64,000 nucleotides of DNA from Pantoea sp. WMus005 (GTDB lineage: Bacteria; Pseudomonadota; Gammaproteobacteria; Enterobacterales; Enterobacteriaceae), in assembly GCF_013415305.1 (NCBI RefSeq), contig NZ_JACBXU010000001.1:124001-188000 (forward strand), given 5' to 3'. Shown piece after piece: positions 37,046-47,820 of the stretch (within the stretch, counting starts at the first letter, position 1; the number at the start of each line of letters is the position of its first letter). The translations under genes and the position numbers were made by a program. The notes under the pieces are model-generated. The model ran no database searches and had not been told where the DNA came from. It worked only from the letters and a program-made list of their open reading frames with translations.

Positions 37046-39018
37046 TGATCCCAACGCAGGTTATGCAGCAGGCCGGTGTGCGTCGTCTGGCAGTCATCAG
37101 CGGCGACCCGGCCTGGTGCGTGGATCGGGCTGTGGAGTGGCGTGAAGCGTTGCCGGGTGACTGGCTGACGCTAAGCGCGGAGCCACTCTTCTCTGCTTCC
37201 TCTGAAGAGTCACTCCTGCATAAAACGCCAGGCGCGGTTCGCACGCTGCTTGGCCGTGAATTTCGTCATGCGATATTCGATGCCCGTCAGGGCTTTCATG
37301 CTGAGGCTTTCGCTGCGCTGGCTGGCACGCTGACTGCCGGTAGCTGGCTGCTGCTACTGGTACCGCCCTGGGAACAGTGGTCGCAACAGCCTGACACCGA
37401 CAGCCTGCGCTGGGCGGACGTCGCTGAACCCATCCCAACACCTCATTTTGTTCACCACCTGCAACAGCTGATCCTGGCGGATGATCAGGTGCTACTGGCG
37501 CGGCAGCATCTGCCTTGCCGTTTTCCGGTGCAGCCCGCCTGGCCGCAGTGGCACTGTCAGGCACCGCAACAGCAGCAGGCGATACTCAATCAGCTGATGA
37601 CGCTGCCATCGGGTGTCGCCGTGCTGACCGCCGCCCGTGGACGGGGTAAATCGGCGCTGGCGGGGATGCTGGCACGATTGAATGGCCGTTGTCTGGTCAC
37701 CGCGCCGGCGAAAGCCTCAACGGAGGTGCTGGCCACCTTTGCTGGCGAGCGCTTTCATTTTATGGCGCCTGATGCGCTGCTGGCGCTGGAGACGTCACCC
37801 CAGGCGGACTGGCTGATTGTGGATGAAGCCGCGGCAATCCCGGCACCGCTGCTACGGGCGCTGGTCAGCCGCTATTCCCGCGTGTTACTCACCACCACTG
37901 TGCAGGGTTACGAAGGCAGCGGACGCGGCTTTATCCTTAAATTCTGCGCTGGCCTTACGGATGCACACTATTTCACGCTGGATGAGCCGCTGCGCTGGTC
38001 GCGTTTCGATCCGCTGGAGCAGTGGCTGAATCAGGCGCTGCTGTTTGACGATGCCAGCGCCGCTGCCCCCGATTCTCCCGTAACGCCGCATCGGGTTGAA
38101 CGTCACGATTTCAGCACGCTGGAGGCTGCCTATCGTCTGCTGACCAGCGCGCACTACCGCACTTCGCCGCTTGATCTTCGCCGCCTGCTGGATGCGCCGG
38201 GTATGGCGTTGTGGCGGGCGGGAGAGGCACCCGCGTTACAGGGTGCGCTCTGGCTGGTGGAGGAGGGCGATCTTGAACCTGATCTGGCGCAGGCGGTCTG
38301 GGCGGGCACCCGGCGACCGCGCGGAAATCTGGTGGCACAGTCACTGGCAGCCCATGCCGGTCTGGCTGAAGCGGCAACCCTGCGCTCGCTACGGATTAGC
38401 CGCATAGCCGTGGCGGCAGAGAGCCGTCGCCAGGGAATCGGCCAGCAGCTTGTTGCGGCAGCGGCCAGTGCGGCTGACGATCACGACTATCTCTCCGTCA
38501 GCTTCGGCTACACTGAATCACTCTGGGCGTTCTGGCACGCCTGTGGCTTTACCCTGGTACGGATTGGCAGTCAGCGTGAAGCCAGCAGCGGCTGCTACGC
38601 GGCGATGGCTATCCTGCCCTGTTCTGCTGCGGGCAAGGTATTAGCGCGCCGGGCGGCAGCACAGCTGGCACGTGACTGGCCGCTATTGCGCCAGCATATC
38701 GCGCTGGACCTGCAGTTTGATAAAGCCACAGACGACGGATTGACCGCGCAGGATATTCATCTGGCCGTTGGTTTTGCCTGGGCGCAGCGGCCTCTGGAGG
38801 CGAGCCTTCCGGTATTGCAGCGTCTGGCACAAGCCAGCATCGCGCCCGCCCCGTTGCTGGCCGCAGCCGTTGCCACACCCGATGCGCTAAGCGAGCTGGC
38901 CCGGCAGGCAGGCGTGAGCGGCCGCAAAGCGCTGATAGCGAAGCTGCGTCAGCAGGCGGCAACGGCACTCGAAAGCCTGGGTGTTGCTGCGGACTCGCTG
39001 CATCGTCCGGTGAAATAA
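37045..39018 (+). CDS. tmcA: tRNA(Met) cytidine acetyltransferase TmcA
   Basis: TmcA acetylates C34 of elongator tRNA-Met using acetyl-CoA and ATP. The 657-residue protein has an N-terminal DUF1726 domain and an RNA-helicase-like ATPase: Walker A TAARGRGKSALAG near residue 195, and IVDEAAAIP as Walker B. A GNAT acetyltransferase domain follows, with acetyl-CoA loop VAAESRRQGIGQQLV near 457 and SFGYTESLWAFWHACGF, then a C-terminal tRNA-binding tail. I chose ATG 37045, coupled to the ypfJ stop; a GTG at 37021 would extend it. Confidence 0.95.
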   Translation: MIPTQVMQQAGVRRLAVISGDPAWCVDRAVEWREALPGDWLTLSAEPLFSASSEESLLHKTPGAVRTLLGREFRHAIFDARQGFHAEAFAALAGTLTAGSWLLLLVPPWEQWSQQPDTDSLRWADVAEPIPTPHFVHHLQQLILADDQVLLARQHLPCRFPVQPAWPQWHCQAPQQQQAILNQLMTLPSGVAVLTAARGRGKSALAGMLARLNGRCLVTAPAKASTEVLATFAGERFHFMAPDALLALETSPQADWLIVDEAAAIPAPLLRALVSRYSRVLLTTTVQGYEGSGRGFILKFCAGLTDAHYFTLDEPLRWSRFDPLEQWLNQALLFDDASAAAPDSPVTPHRVERHDFSTLEAAYRLLTSAHYRTSPLDLRRLLDAPGMALWRAGEAPALQGALWLVEEGDLEPDLAQAVWAGTRRPRGNLVAQSLAAHAGLAEAATLRSLRISRIAVAAESRRQGIGQQLVAAAASAADDHDYLSVSFGYTESLWAFWHACGFTLVRIGSQREASSGCYAAMAILPCSAAGKVLARRAAAQLARDWPLLRQHIALDLQFDKATDDGLTAQDIHLAVGFAWAQRPLEASLPVLQRLAQASIAPAPLLAAAVATPDALSELARQAGVSGRKALIAKLRQQAATALESLGVAADSLHRPVK

Positions 39019-39091
39019 TTCGACCATCTGCCTCAAATTATCCTCATATCATTTTGCTCCACGCGGCGTAGAGTAAACACAGGAGGTCAAC

Positions 39092-39772
39092 ATGACACTG
39101 AAATATGTAATCGTTCAACAGCCTGCCACCACAGCGCAGCTGTTGCTGCTCTACCACGGCGTTGGCGATAATCCTGACTCAATGGGTGAGATTGGCAACT
39201 GGTTTGCCCGCACGTTTCCTGACGCGCTGGTGGTGTCCGTCGGTTCGCCGGGCACGGTTCGTCAGTGGTTTGGCGAAACCGATCTGCACGATCAGACGGT
39301 GCAGCAGCGGGTGGATGCGGCGATGCCGCAGTTTGTTGAGTCTGTGCGCCACTGGCAAAAAAAGAGCGGGGTGCGGCCCGAAGCGACAGCGCTAATCGGC
39401 TTTTCGCAGGGCGGCAGTATGGTGCTGGAAGGGGTTAAAGCGTATCCGAATCTGGCGGGCCGCGCAGTGGTGTTCAGCGGCCGGTTTATTACCCTGCCAG
39501 AGAAGGCCAGTACCCGCACCACGATTCACCTGATCCACGGTGATTATGATGAGCAGATCCCGCTGCACCATGCTCAGCAGGCAGAGCAGCGGCTGACCGC
39601 CTGCGGTGGCGACGTCACGTTGGATATCGTTGACGATCTGGCGCATGCCATCGATCACCGCAGCATGGAACTGGCGCTGAATCATCTGCGTTATACGGTG
39701 CCGAAACGCTATTTTGATGAGGCGTTAAGCGGCGCAAAACCCGGTGACGATGACGTTATTATGATGATGTAA
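39092..39772 (+). CDS. ypfH: YpfH-type alpha/beta hydrolase (esterase)
   Basis: The 226-residue enzyme has a phospholipase/carboxylesterase fold: oxyanion segment YHGVGDNPDSM, nucleophile Ser in GFSQGGSM (near residue 107), the acidic residue in HGDYDEQIPL, and His in DDLAHAIDHRS. E. coli YpfH has esterase activity on short acyl esters. AGGAGG precedes the ATG by eight bases. A strong bidirectional terminator follows, with ypfN converging. Confidence 0.93.
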   Translation: MTLKYVIVQQPATTAQLLLLYHGVGDNPDSMGEIGNWFARTFPDALVVSVGSPGTVRQWFGETDLHDQTVQQRVDAAMPQFVESVRHWQKKSGVRPEATALIGFSQGGSMVLEGVKAYPNLAGRAVVFSGRFITLPEKASTRTTIHLIHGDYDEQIPLHHAQQAEQRLTACGGDVTLDIVDDLAHAIDHRSMELALNHLRYTVPKRYFDEALSGAKPGDDDVIMMM

Positions 39773-39800
39773 AAAAGCCCCTGCATTGCAGGGGCTTTTT
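39772..39800. terminator. Bidirectional terminator between ypfH and ypfN
   Basis: AAAAAAGCCCCTGCA and TGCAGGGGCTTTTT form a perfect long stem with A and T tracts on either side, so it can stop transcription from both genes. Confidence 0.93.
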
Positions 39801-39803
39801 CAT

Positions 39804-39992
39804 TTACTTCTTCTTCGGCCAGTTGTCGTCGTCATCCCATTTATCATTGAAATCACGATGCGGCGGCAGGTCCGGTTTGTTATCCATAAATTTTTTGTGA
39901 TCGATGCGTTTCAGATCTTTATAAACGTTCATCAGCACGCCAACCATCAGCAGGATCACCAGGATCCACCAGTAATCTTTAATAAATTCCAT
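39804..39992 (-). CDS. ypfN: YpfN family small membrane protein
   Basis: The 62-residue protein has one membrane helix near the N-terminus (residues 7-24, [19 protein letters not shown]). The acidic/basic tail, ending [10 protein letters not shown], matches UPF0370/YpfN. Function is unknown. It is 22 bases downstream of dapE on the same strand, as in E. coli. Confidence 0.92.
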   Translation of the reverse strand: MEFIKDYWWILVILLMVGVLMNVYKDLKRIDHKKFMDNKPDLPPHRDFNDKWDDDDNWPKKK

Positions 39993-40014
39993 TTGCTGCT
40001 CCTTAAAACCGCCG

Positions 40015-41142
40015 TCAGGCGATCAGTTGTTCCATGATGCGTTGGTACATCCGGCTCAGCATCTGCAGGTCAGAGGCTTTCACACACTCATTGATTTTAT
40101 GAATGGTGGCATTCACCGGCCCCAGTTCCACCACCTGCGCGCCCATCCGGGCAATAAAGCGGCCATCGGAGGTTCCGCCTGTGGTCAGCAGCTGCGGCTT
40201 AATTTCATTATAGTGCGCTACAGCTTTCACGACGGCATCAACCAACTTACCGCGCGTTGTCAGGAAGGGCTGACCAGAGAGTTTCCACTCAATGGTGTAA
40301 CGCAGCTGGTGACGATCCAGCAGGTCTGCGACCCGCTGGCGAATCATCTCATCGGTCAGTTCGGTGCTGAAGCGGAAGTTAAACTGCACAAACAGTTCAC
40401 CAGGTATCACGTTATTGCTGCCGGTGCCCGCCTGGACGTTGGCGATTTGCATGCTGGTAGCCGGAAAGAACTCATTTCCCTGATCCCACTCTGTCGCGAC
40501 CAGCTCAGTCAGCGCAGGCATCGCCCGGTGAACCGGGTTATCCGCCAGATGCGGATAGGCGACGTGACCCTGCACGCCATGCACCGTAAGATTGGCGGTA
40601 ATTGAGCCACGGCGGCCATTTTTTACCACGTCACCGACCACCTCAGTGCTGGACGGCTCGCCGACCAGGCAATAGTCGAGCCGTTCCCGGCGCGCCATCA
40701 GTCGTTCAACCACTTTAACCGTACCGTTGGCACCGCTGGCCTCTTCATCAGAGGTAATCATAAAGGCGAGCCTCCCTCTGTGATTAGGGCGCACCGCAAC
40801 AAAACGTTCGGCCGCCACCACCATGGCTGCCAGCGAGCCTTTCATGTCCGCCGCACCGCGGCCAAACAGCATGCCATCGCGGATGGTCGGTTCAAATGGC
40901 GGATTAATCCAGCGACTGGCATCACCAGGTGGCACCACATCAGTGTGACCGGCAAACGCCAGCGTTTCACCTTCGCCACGGGTGGCCCAGAAATTCAGGG
41001 TGTCGTCGATGTTCATCGTTTCAATCTTAAAGCCAATAGCTTCAAGACGGGCGATCAGCAGAGCCTGACATCCGGCATCATCGGGACTGAGAGAGGGGCG
41101 ACGTATAAGCTGCTGCGTCAGCTCAATGACCGGGCAAAACAT
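40015..41142 (-). CDS. dapE: Succinyl-diaminopimelate desuccinylase
   Basis: DapE removes succinate from N-succinyl-LL-diaminopimelate in lysine/peptidoglycan precursor synthesis and uses two zinc ions. The 375-residue M20 metallohydrolase begins [22 protein letters not shown]. The zinc ligands and catalytic residues are in [32 protein letters not shown] and [14 protein letters not shown] 41142 has AGGAGA upstream; a 22-codon extension is outside the family. It starts one base after the yffB stop. Confidence 0.97.
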   Translation of the reverse strand: MFCPVIELTQQLIRRPSLSPDDAGCQALLIARLEAIGFKIETMNIDDTLNFWATRGEGETLAFAGHTDVVPPGDASRWINPPFEPTIRDGMLFGRGAADMKGSLAAMVVAAERFVAVRPNHRGRLAFMITSDEEASGANGTVKVVERLMARRERLDYCLVGEPSSTEVVGDVVKNGRRGSITANLTVHGVQGHVAYPHLADNPVHRAMPALTELVATEWDQGNEFFPATSMQIANVQAGTGSNNVIPGELFVQFNFRFSTELTDEMIRQRVADLLDRHQLRYTIEWKLSGQPFLTTRGKLVDAVVKAVAHYNEIKPQLLTTGGTSDGRFIARMGAQVVELGPVNATIHKINECVKASDLQMLSRMYQRIMEQLIA

Positions 41143-41143
41143 A

Positions 41144-41512
41144 TTATGACTTCTCCTGGATAGCATTCTGATAGGTGGCTTCGCTGAAACCGGCGAGCAG
41201 GGAGCCATCCGGGGTGCGCAACAGTGGACGCTTAATCATGGCGGGATGCGCCAGCATCAACGCTTTGGCGCTGCTGGCATCGGTCACCGCTTCACGATCA
41301 GCGTCGGGCAGTTTACGCCATGTGGTGCCGCGGGTGTTAAGCAGGGCTTCATAGCCCAGCGAATCGATAAACGTCTGCAACAGGTCATCGCTCAGGCCAT
41401 CGGCACGGTAGTCGTGAAAGTGATACTCAACGCCTGCGTCTGTTAAAAAGCGCCGGGCTTTTTTTATGGTGTCGCAATTTTTAATCCCGAACATCACCCA
41501 CTGCGTGCTCAT
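41144..41512 (-). CDS. yffB: ArsC/Spx-like protein YffB
   Basis: The 122-residue protein has an ArsC-like fold with Cys13 in [13 protein letters not shown] and the family phrases [10 protein letters not shown] and [13 protein letters not shown]. It is related to arsenate reductases and Spx but lacks the second Spx cysteine; function is unproven. The start at 41512 has AAGGA upstream. It is directly upstream of dapE, as in E. coli, and forms an operon with it. Confidence 0.93.
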   Translation of the reverse strand: MSTQWVMFGIKNCDTIKKARRFLTDAGVEYHFHDYRADGLSDDLLQTFIDSLGYEALLNTRGTTWRKLPDADREAVTDASSAKALMLAHPAMIKRPLLRTPDGSLLAGFSEATYQNAIQEKS

Positions 41513-41925
41513 TGCCCGATCCTTATTGTCCTGTGAGAAGAGAAAGCTGAAAAAAGCAGCCAAAGCGCGAGTTTAGCATAGTGTGATCCGTTGCGGCATC
41601 TGTGCGGGCGCGGTAATCGTCCTCGATATCCTGAACGGCGTGTCGCTGTTTCGCACCAGGTAAACGTTATCAATTTCGCAGTGAATTATTACCCTGATCA
41701 TCAATGGGTGCTTAAGAATTTCGCCATGCTGATAAAATAGTCTACCGTTGGGCTTATAAAAAATTATTTCCAATGGTGTTAATGGGTTGCTGAAATGTGC
41801 GTCAGCTTCCAGAATCAGCAACATTCATGTTTTTGTGAGGCTTGCCGATAGATATAACAGGTGTAAACGTATTCACCTGATTAAAAAAAGAGCGTAGTAT
41901 TGCCAGCACAATAAGAGAGGGCATT
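41513..41925. other. Intergenic region between yffB and ypfM with an inverted repeat
   Basis: No gene is supported here; an 83-codon minus-strand frame (41573-41824) has no recognisable domain. It includes the operator-like repeat at 41858-41879 ahead of ypfM, and must carry the yffB promoter. Confidence 0.5.
41858..41879. promoter_or_regulatory. Operator-like inverted repeat upstream of ypfM
   Basis: CAGGTG and CACCTG half-sites flank an ACGT core, so 18 of 22 positions are palindromic. It ends 46 bases before the ypfM start. I cannot assign a regulator. Confidence 0.4.
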
Positions 41926-41988
41926 ATGATTGACACCGAAATGGGAACCTGGAAAGAATTTATCGAAGCGATGTTACGTAACAAGTAA
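41926..41988 (+). CDS. ypfM: YpfM small protein, 20 residues
   Basis: The 20-codon ORF MIDTEMGTWKEFIEAMLRNK matches E. coli YpfM (MIERELGNWKDFIEVMLRK) in position and sequence. GAGAGG lies seven bases before the ATG. It is predicted to be one amphipathic helix; function is unknown. A terminator follows and acrD converges. Confidence 0.88.
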   Translation: MIDTEMGTWKEFIEAMLRNK

Positions 41989-42048
41989 TACGCTAAGAGA
42001 AAAGCAGGACAATCCCGCTTGCTGGAATTCTTAACACACATAAATAAG

Positions 42049-42078
42049 GCGGTCACTGAAATCAGTGGCCGCTTTTTA
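42049..42078 (+). terminator. Terminator after ypfM
   Basis: GCGGTCACTG pairs with CAGTGGCCGC (one wobble) around a four-base loop and runs into TTTTTATTT, 60 bases after the ypfM stop and just before the acrD end. Confidence 0.85.
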
Positions 42079-42085
42079 TTTGTCT

Positions 42086-45000
42086 CTAGTCGTGCGGCTT
42101 CTCTTTAAGCGGGAAGCGACGGCGGACCAGCACAAAGAACAGAGGCACAAAAAAGATCGCCAGCAGTGTGGCGGAGATCATTCCGCCCATCACACCGGTG
42201 CCCACCGCGTGCTGACTGCCGGAACCTGCGCCGCTGCTGATTGCCATTGGCAGAACCCCGAAGATAAAGGCCAGCGAGGTCATCAGAATCGGCCGCAGAC
42301 GCTGACGCGACGCCGCCAGCGTTGACTCCACCAGCTCGCGTCCCCGGCTGTTAATCTCGTTAGCAAATTCCACAATCAGGATGGCGTTTTTGGCCGACAG
42401 GCCGACCACCGTCAGCAGGCCAACCTGGAAGTAGACATCATTTTCCAGCCCGCGCATCCAGGTCGCAATCAGCGCGCCCACCACGCCGAGCGGCACCACC
42501 AGCATCACCGAGAACGGGATCGACCAGCTCTCATACAGCGCGGCCAGACAGAGGAACACCACCAGCAGCGAAATCACATAGAGCGCCGGTGCCTGCGAAC
42601 CGGAGAGCCGCTCCTGATAAGAAGCACCGGTCCACTGGAACCCGACGCCCAGCGGCAGGGCATTCACCAGCTTTTCCATCTCATCCATCGCTGTGCCGCT
42701 GCTGACGCCATTGGCCGCTTCGCCAACAATCTCCAGCGATGAATAGCCGTTATAGCGTTCTAGACGGGGCGAACCGGTTTCCCAGCGGCTGGTGGCAAAG
42801 GCGGAGAAGGGCACCATTTTGCCGCTGCTGTTGCGCACATACCATTTGTTGACGTCGTCTGGCAGCATGCGGAATTCGGCGGCGGCCTGCACATAGACCT
42901 TTTTCACCCGACCACGATCCAGGAAGTCGTTCACATAGGTGGAGCCCCAGGCCGTGGTCAGGGTGTCGTTGATGGTATCCAGCGATACGCCCAGCGCCTG
43001 GGCTTTGCGTGCATCCACATCGATCTGCAGTTGCGGGCTGTCATCCAGTCCATTATGCCGGACCCGTGATAGTGACTTATCGTTGCCCGCCATCTCCAGC
43101 AGCCTGTCGCGCATTGCCATCAGTTGGGTATGACCGATACCGGCGTGATCCTGCAGTTCCATGTCAAAGCCGGAGCTGCTGCCCATACCGGTGATGGCAG
43201 GCGGACTGCTGGCAATCACCCGGCCCTCTGTAATCTTCTGAAATGCTTTCGTTGCGCGATCGATAATCGCGAACGAGGTGCGATCGGAACCGGGCCGCGC
43301 TTCCCAGTCTTTCAGCCGCACAAACAGACGTGCCACGTTCTGGCCATTGCCGCCCGGACCTGCGCCGATGGTGGAGAAAACCGACAGCACGTTGGCCTTC
43401 TCCTCGGTGAGATAATAATTTTCGACTTTCGCGACTACGCTGGCTGTCTGCTCAAGCGTTGCACCTGCCGGAAGCTGAACCTGCGTCAGAAATACACCGC
43501 GATCTTCCTGCGGCAGAAATGACGTCGGCAGACGCAGAAACAGGAACGCCATCAGACCGATAATACCGAGATAGAGCAGCAGCCATCGACCTCCCGTCCG
43601 CAGGATGCCCGCGACGCCACGCTCGTAGCGGTCAGCGTTATGATTAAAGTGACGGTTGAACCAGCCGAAGAAGCCGCGCCGCTCATGCTCCTCGCCTGTT
43701 TTCGCCGGTTTTAGCAGCGTGGCACACAGTGCCGGCGTCAGGATCATCGCCACCAGCACTGACAGCACCATCGCCGAGACAATGGTGATGGAGAACTGAC
43801 GGTAAATGGCGCCGACGGTACCGCCGAAAAATGCCATCGGCACAAACACCGCGGAGAGTACCAGCGCAATACCCACCAGCGCGCCCTGAATCTGGCCCAT
43901 CGATTTTCGCGTCGCGGCGCGCGGCGAGAGCCCTTCTTCATGCATGATGCGTTCGACGTTTTCCACCACTACGATGGCATCATCCACCAGCAGGCCTATC
44001 GCCAGCACCATGGCAAACATGGTCAGGGTATTGATGCTGAACCCAAAGGCATAGAGCACGCTGAAGGTGCCGAACAGGACCACCGGCACCGCGATGGTCG
44101 GAATCAGGGTGGCGCGGAAGTTCTGCATAAACAGATACATCACGCCAAACACCAGCACGATCGCCTCCAGCAGCGTCTTTACCACATCGGTGATCGACGC
44201 TTTAACGAACGGTGAGGTTTCATAAGCGATTTTCGCTTCCAGGCCGTGCGGGAAGTAGTGCGACAGTTCTTCAATGCGCGCCCGCACCAGCTTGTCGGTG
44301 TTCATCTCATTGGCACCGGAGGCGAGCTTCACACCCAGACCTGACGCGGGCTGGCCGTTGTACCGGCTCAGATAATCATACTTCTCTGCCCCCAGCGCCA
44401 CGGTGGCGACATCGCCCAGCGTCACCACAGAACCATCAGGATTGTTCTTCAGGGTAATGGCCCGGAACTGCTCGGGGGTCTGCAGCATCGACTGGGCGTT
44501 AACCGTGGCATTCAGCGCCTGTTTCTGCACCGATGGCAGGCCACCGACCTGACCCACGGCAACCTGGGTATTCTGCGACTGGATCGCACTAACGACATCG
44601 TCGGTAGTCAGCGCGTAGGCGATCAGTTTGTTGGGATCGAGCCAGATGCGCATCGCATATTGCGAACCGTAAGCATCAACCTGGCCGACGCCATCAATAC
44701 GGCTCAGCGGGTCCTGAATATTACTGGCGACATAGTCTGAAATATCCTGCTTATCCATGCTGCCGTCGGTGGAGACGAAAGCCACCATCAGAATATTGCT
44801 GTCACCGGTCTTATTCACCGTCACGCCTTGAGACTGCACCGCCTGTGGCAATTTGCGCAGTGCGGACTGCAACTGGTTCTGAACCTGCTGGCGGGCTTCG
44901 TCGGGATTGGTCCCGGCAGTAAAGGTAAGGGTGATTTGCGCCTGACCGGTGTTGCTGCTGTTCGAGGACATGTACATCAAGTTATCGATGCCGGTCATGT

Positions 45001-45202
45001 TCTGCTCGATCACCTGAGTAACGGTGTTTTCCAGCGTTTCGGCGGATGCGCCGGGATAGTTAGCAGTGATACGCACATTGGGGGGAGCCAGATCGGGGTA
45101 CTGCTCAACAGGCAGCGAAATAATCGAAAGTGTGCCACACAGGCACAGCAGAATCGCCAGCACCCAGGCAAAGATGGGGCGGTCGATAAAGAAATTCGAC
45201 AT
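42086..45202 (-). CDS. acrD: RND multidrug/aminoglycoside efflux pump AcrD
   Basis: The 1038-residue inner-membrane proton antiporter begins [20 protein letters not shown]. It has 12 membrane helices in two repeats, large periplasmic loops, and the paired proton-relay Asp residues in [13 protein letters not shown]. The C-terminal relay region is [16 protein letters not shown]. Close identity to E. coli AcrD and its location next to ypfM support AcrD rather than AcrB. It should work with AcrA and TolC encoded elsewhere and export aminoglycosides and anionic drugs. Confidence 0.95.
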   Translation of the reverse strand: MSNFFIDRPIFAWVLAILLCLCGTLSIISLPVEQYPDLAPPNVRITANYPGASAETLENTVTQVIEQNMTGIDNLMYMSSNSSNTGQAQITLTFTAGTNPDEARQQVQNQLQSALRKLPQAVQSQGVTVNKTGDSNILMVAFVSTDGSMDKQDISDYVASNIQDPLSRIDGVGQVDAYGSQYAMRIWLDPNKLIAYALTTDDVVSAIQSQNTQVAVGQVGGLPSVQKQALNATVNAQSMLQTPEQFRAITLKNNPDGSVVTLGDVATVALGAEKYDYLSRYNGQPASGLGVKLASGANEMNTDKLVRARIEELSHYFPHGLEAKIAYETSPFVKASITDVVKTLLEAIVLVFGVMYLFMQNFRATLIPTIAVPVVLFGTFSVLYAFGFSINTLTMFAMVLAIGLLVDDAIVVVENVERIMHEEGLSPRAATRKSMGQIQGALVGIALVLSAVFVPMAFFGGTVGAIYRQFSITIVSAMVLSVLVAMILTPALCATLLKPAKTGEEHERRGFFGWFNRHFNHNADRYERGVAGILRTGGRWLLLYLGIIGLMAFLFLRLPTSFLPQEDRGVFLTQVQLPAGATLEQTASVVAKVENYYLTEEKANVLSVFSTIGAGPGGNGQNVARLFVRLKDWEARPGSDRTSFAIIDRATKAFQKITEGRVIASSPPAITGMGSSSGFDMELQDHAGIGHTQLMAMRDRLLEMAGNDKSLSRVRHNGLDDSPQLQIDVDARKAQALGVSLDTINDTLTTAWGSTYVNDFLDRGRVKKVYVQAAAEFRMLPDDVNKWYVRNSSGKMVPFSAFATSRWETGSPRLERYNGYSSLEIVGEAANGVSSGTAMDEMEKLVNALPLGVGFQWTGASYQERLSGSQAPALYVISLLVVFLCLAALYESWSIPFSVMLVVPLGVVGALIATWMRGLENDVYFQVGLLTVVGLSAKNAILIVEFANEINSRGRELVESTLAASRQRLRPILMTSLAFIFGVLPMAISSGAGSGSQHAVGTGVMGGMISATLLAIFFVPLFFVLVRRRFPLKEKPHD

Positions 45203-45370
45203 TAAATCGACACTCCTCAGAACTTATTATTATCGGTCAGGCCCACCGGCAACGGGCGCACAGGCAGAAAAATCGGAGGGGCTTTGCCACGATTCTCCGC
45301 CGCCTTTCACTTTACGTGCGGCAGCGGGGGAAATCGTGGAGAAAATGAGGAGAAAATGTAAATTCGTTGG

Positions 45371-46000
45371 CTATTTGCGGCTTTCAAGCCACATCACGGT
45401 GGCGGCAACGCGCGAGCGGACATCCAGCTTACGCAGCAGGTTGCGGATATGCACTTTCACTGTCTCTTCTGAGATATGCAGAATGGCGGCGATCTCTTTG
45501 TTCGACAGGCCGCGTGCCACCTCCTGCAACACATCCCGCTCGCGATCAGTGAGCTGACGCAGGGGATCGGCGCTATGCTGACGATTGTCCAGATAACTGG
45601 CGACGCCCTCACTGAAGACTTTCTCGCCGCGCGATGCCTGCAGGATATGTCCCAGCAGGGTCTCCGGCTCGCTGTCTTTAAGCAGATAGCCATCAGCACC
45701 GGCATCTGCCATGGCGAAAATATCACTGCGGGCGTCGGAGACGGTTAACACCAGAATGCGTGAGCTGATCCCTTCGTGGCGCAGTGCCTTCAGCGTATCC
45801 AGTCCGGACATGCCTTTCATATTCAGGTCGAGCAGAATGATGTCAGGTTCCTGACGGCGGGCTTCCGCCAGCGCTTCGGTGCCGTTGCTGGCCTCGGCGA
45901 TGACGTCCAGCCGGGGATCCAGCGCCAGCAGCTGACGTACGCCGCGCCGCATCAGCGGGTGATCATCCACTATCATCAATGTTAATGCCGACTGTTGCAT
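45371..46000 (-). CDS. narP: Nitrate/nitrite response regulator NarP
   Basis: The 209-residue two-component regulator has a receiver domain with phosphorylated Asp58 in ILLDLNMKGMSG, acidic pocket VDDHPLM, and Lys in YLLKDS. A LuxR/NarL-type helix-turn-helix follows at about 145-205 (LTDRERDVLQEVARGLSNKEIAAIL, then TVKVHIRNLLRKL). The phrases match NarP more than NarL. It lies downstream of narQ, its sensor, an arrangement absent in E. coli. Confidence 0.92.
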   Translation of the reverse strand: MQQSALTLMIVDDHPLMRRGVRQLLALDPRLDVIAEASNGTEALAEARRQEPDIILLDLNMKGMSGLDTLKALRHEGISSRILVLTVSDARSDIFAMADAGADGYLLKDSEPETLLGHILQASRGEKVFSEGVASYLDNRQHSADPLRQLTDRERDVLQEVARGLSNKEIAAILHISEETVKVHIRNLLRKLDVRSRVAATVMWLESRK

Positions 46001-46125
46001 ATTTTCTCCGTTTTATCGGTTCAGATTGCGGTGGGGCAGAGCCTGGTGCTTGCTGGTGCTTCCCCGTGCCTGGAATAGCCTGCTGTCTGCTGCCGATAGA
46101 GTGTGTTAATTAATTGAATGGTAAA

Positions 46126-47820
46126 TTACGCCAGCTGCCGTGTCGGTTGTGGTGGAAAGCGCAGCTCCACCCGGGTACCCCGTTGCTGTGCATGAATAGT
46201 CAGGTTGCCACTCAGGCGCTGGGCGCGTTCAGCCATAATGGTCAGGCCGTAATGACCCGGCGGTTCGTCGGTACTGTTGATGCCTGTGCCGTCATCCGTA
46301 ATCGTCAGTAAGTGCTCACCTTGTTCACTGTGCTGATAATCTACGCGGATAACCTGCGCGCTGGCGTGACGAATCGCATTCAGCAGCGCCTCACGGGCGA
46401 TCTGCAACACATGCACCTGCTGTTGCGCCTCCAGACTCTGCAGACCGGTCTGATAGGTAAACTGTATCTCTGCGCCACTCTTTTCCCGCAGTGAGGCGAT
46501 CATCGCCTGCATCGCCGCCACCAGATCCGCCTGCTCAATGGTCAGACGGAAGGTGGTCAGCAGTTCACGCAGCTGGCGGTAGGCATCGGCCAGCGCCTGA
46601 TCGAAGTCAGCGATAATGGCGTGGGCGGCGATGTCCTCTTTATCCACGGTGCGGCGTAACAGCGTCAGTTGAATGCGTAGAAAAGAGAGCGACTGCGCCA
46701 GTGAATCATGTAATTCCCGGGCGATAGTGGTGCGCTCTTCAATCAGCAGCATCTGTTGATACTGCTGCTGCGCCTGCCAGATCCAGAGCGCACGTCCCAG
46801 CATCGCCGCCAGACTGCGCATCATCTCATCCGGCCGGGAGGCGCCCGTCGTCTGCCAGCGTAGTTCACCCATCTGCTGCTCATCCTGCTGCAACGGCTGG
46901 CGTTGCCACTCCCCGGCTGCCTTTTCATCACCTGCATGGAACTGAAAATGGTCGCTGTCGAGCCGGATCGCCGTCAGCTTTTCGCGCGTCAGTACATTGC
47001 TCAGTACCGCTTCAAACAGCGCCGGATGCAGCGGGCTGGCGGTCAGCATCTGTGAGCTGTCATAAAGCAACGACAGCGTGCGATTTGCCTGGGTTAAATC
47101 TTCTGTTTTCTCGCGTACCGTGCTTTCCAGCAGCTGGTAGTGCGAATGCAGACGGGCCGCCATGCCGCTAAAGGCGTGCGACATCACGCGCAGCTCATTC
47201 TGCTGCTCAACGTGCAGCGGCGGAAAAGCAAAATTGCCGCTCTCGACGTAGCGACTGGCCGTGACCAGCGCGTTCAGTGGCCGCACGACCTTCAGTCGGG
47301 TAAAGCGAATGGTCATCAGCGCCAGCGCCAGCGCCACAATCGCAATGACACCCACCAGGCTGCTGACGGCAACCAGATGCATTTTCAGTTCGGTATAGCG
47401 TTGCAGACCCAGAACAAAGCGATCGATTTCACCGACGTAAATCGGCACCTGCTGCTGATACGCCACGGTATCGCCCTGTTGTAACTGCTGCTGCAGGGCA
47501 GGCCAGGCGGCGCGCAGCCGCTGGTAGCGAACGCTTACTTCGCGCGGTACCCAGGGCCGATCCAGTTTTTGCAGCACCGGCGCATCCAGCGTTTGCTGAT
47601 AGCGCGCCAGATGATGCGCCAGGTTTTGCGGCTGACGGCTGGCATCCCAGGCCATGCGATAACTCTGCATGCGCAGTGAACCCGCCAGATTGATCGCCTC
47701 TGCGTCGCGCTGACTGCTAAGCAGCGTGACTAAGGCCAGGCCGGTCGTGAGCAGTGACAGCAGGACAATGGCGCTGAGCGCCTGGGCGATGCTTTGAGTA
47801 ACTGAACGTTTTACGATCAC
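46126..47820 (-). CDS. narQ: Nitrate/nitrite sensor histidine kinase NarQ, GTG start
   Basis: The 564-residue sensor starts at GTG 47820 (MIVKRSVTQSIAQALSAIVLLSLLTTG), matching E. coli NarQ (566). It has a first membrane helix (about 14-36) and a periplasmic nitrate-binding region with the P-box-like SLRMQSYRM near 50. A second helix, a HAMP domain and a signaling linker follow. The HisKA_3 phospho-acceptor is His371 in ARELHDSLAQ. The HATPase contains EALLNAIRHA and DDGTGI. A longer ATG-started frame to 47919 is unsupported. Confidence 0.92.
   Translation of the reverse strand: MIVKRSVTQSIAQALSAIVLLSLLTTGLALVTLLSSQRDAEAINLAGSLRMQSYRMAWDASRQPQNLAHHLARYQQTLDAPVLQKLDRPWVPREVSVRYQRLRAAWPALQQQLQQGDTVAYQQQVPIYVGEIDRFVLGLQRYTELKMHLVAVSSLVGVIAIVALALALMTIRFTRLKVVRPLNALVTASRYVESGNFAFPPLHVEQQNELRVMSHAFSGMAARLHSHYQLLESTVREKTEDLTQANRTLSLLYDSSQMLTASPLHPALFEAVLSNVLTREKLTAIRLDSDHFQFHAGDEKAAGEWQRQPLQQDEQQMGELRWQTTGASRPDEMMRSLAAMLGRALWIWQAQQQYQQMLLIEERTTIARELHDSLAQSLSFLRIQLTLLRRTVDKEDIAAHAIIADFDQALADAYRQLRELLTTFRLTIEQADLVAAMQAMIASLREKSGAEIQFTYQTGLQSLEAQQQVHVLQIAREALLNAIRHASAQVIRVDYQHSEQGEHLLTITDDGTGINSTDEPPGHYGLTIMAERAQRLSGNLTIHAQQRGTRVELRFPPQPTRQLA

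Noticed and set aside
36242..37054. 270-codon frame antisense to ypfJ
   Set aside because: The sense strand carries an intact zinc-motif protein in conserved order.
41573..41824. 83-codon minus-strand frame between yffB and ypfM
   Set aside because: No recognisable features or ribosome site, and it lies in promoter DNA.
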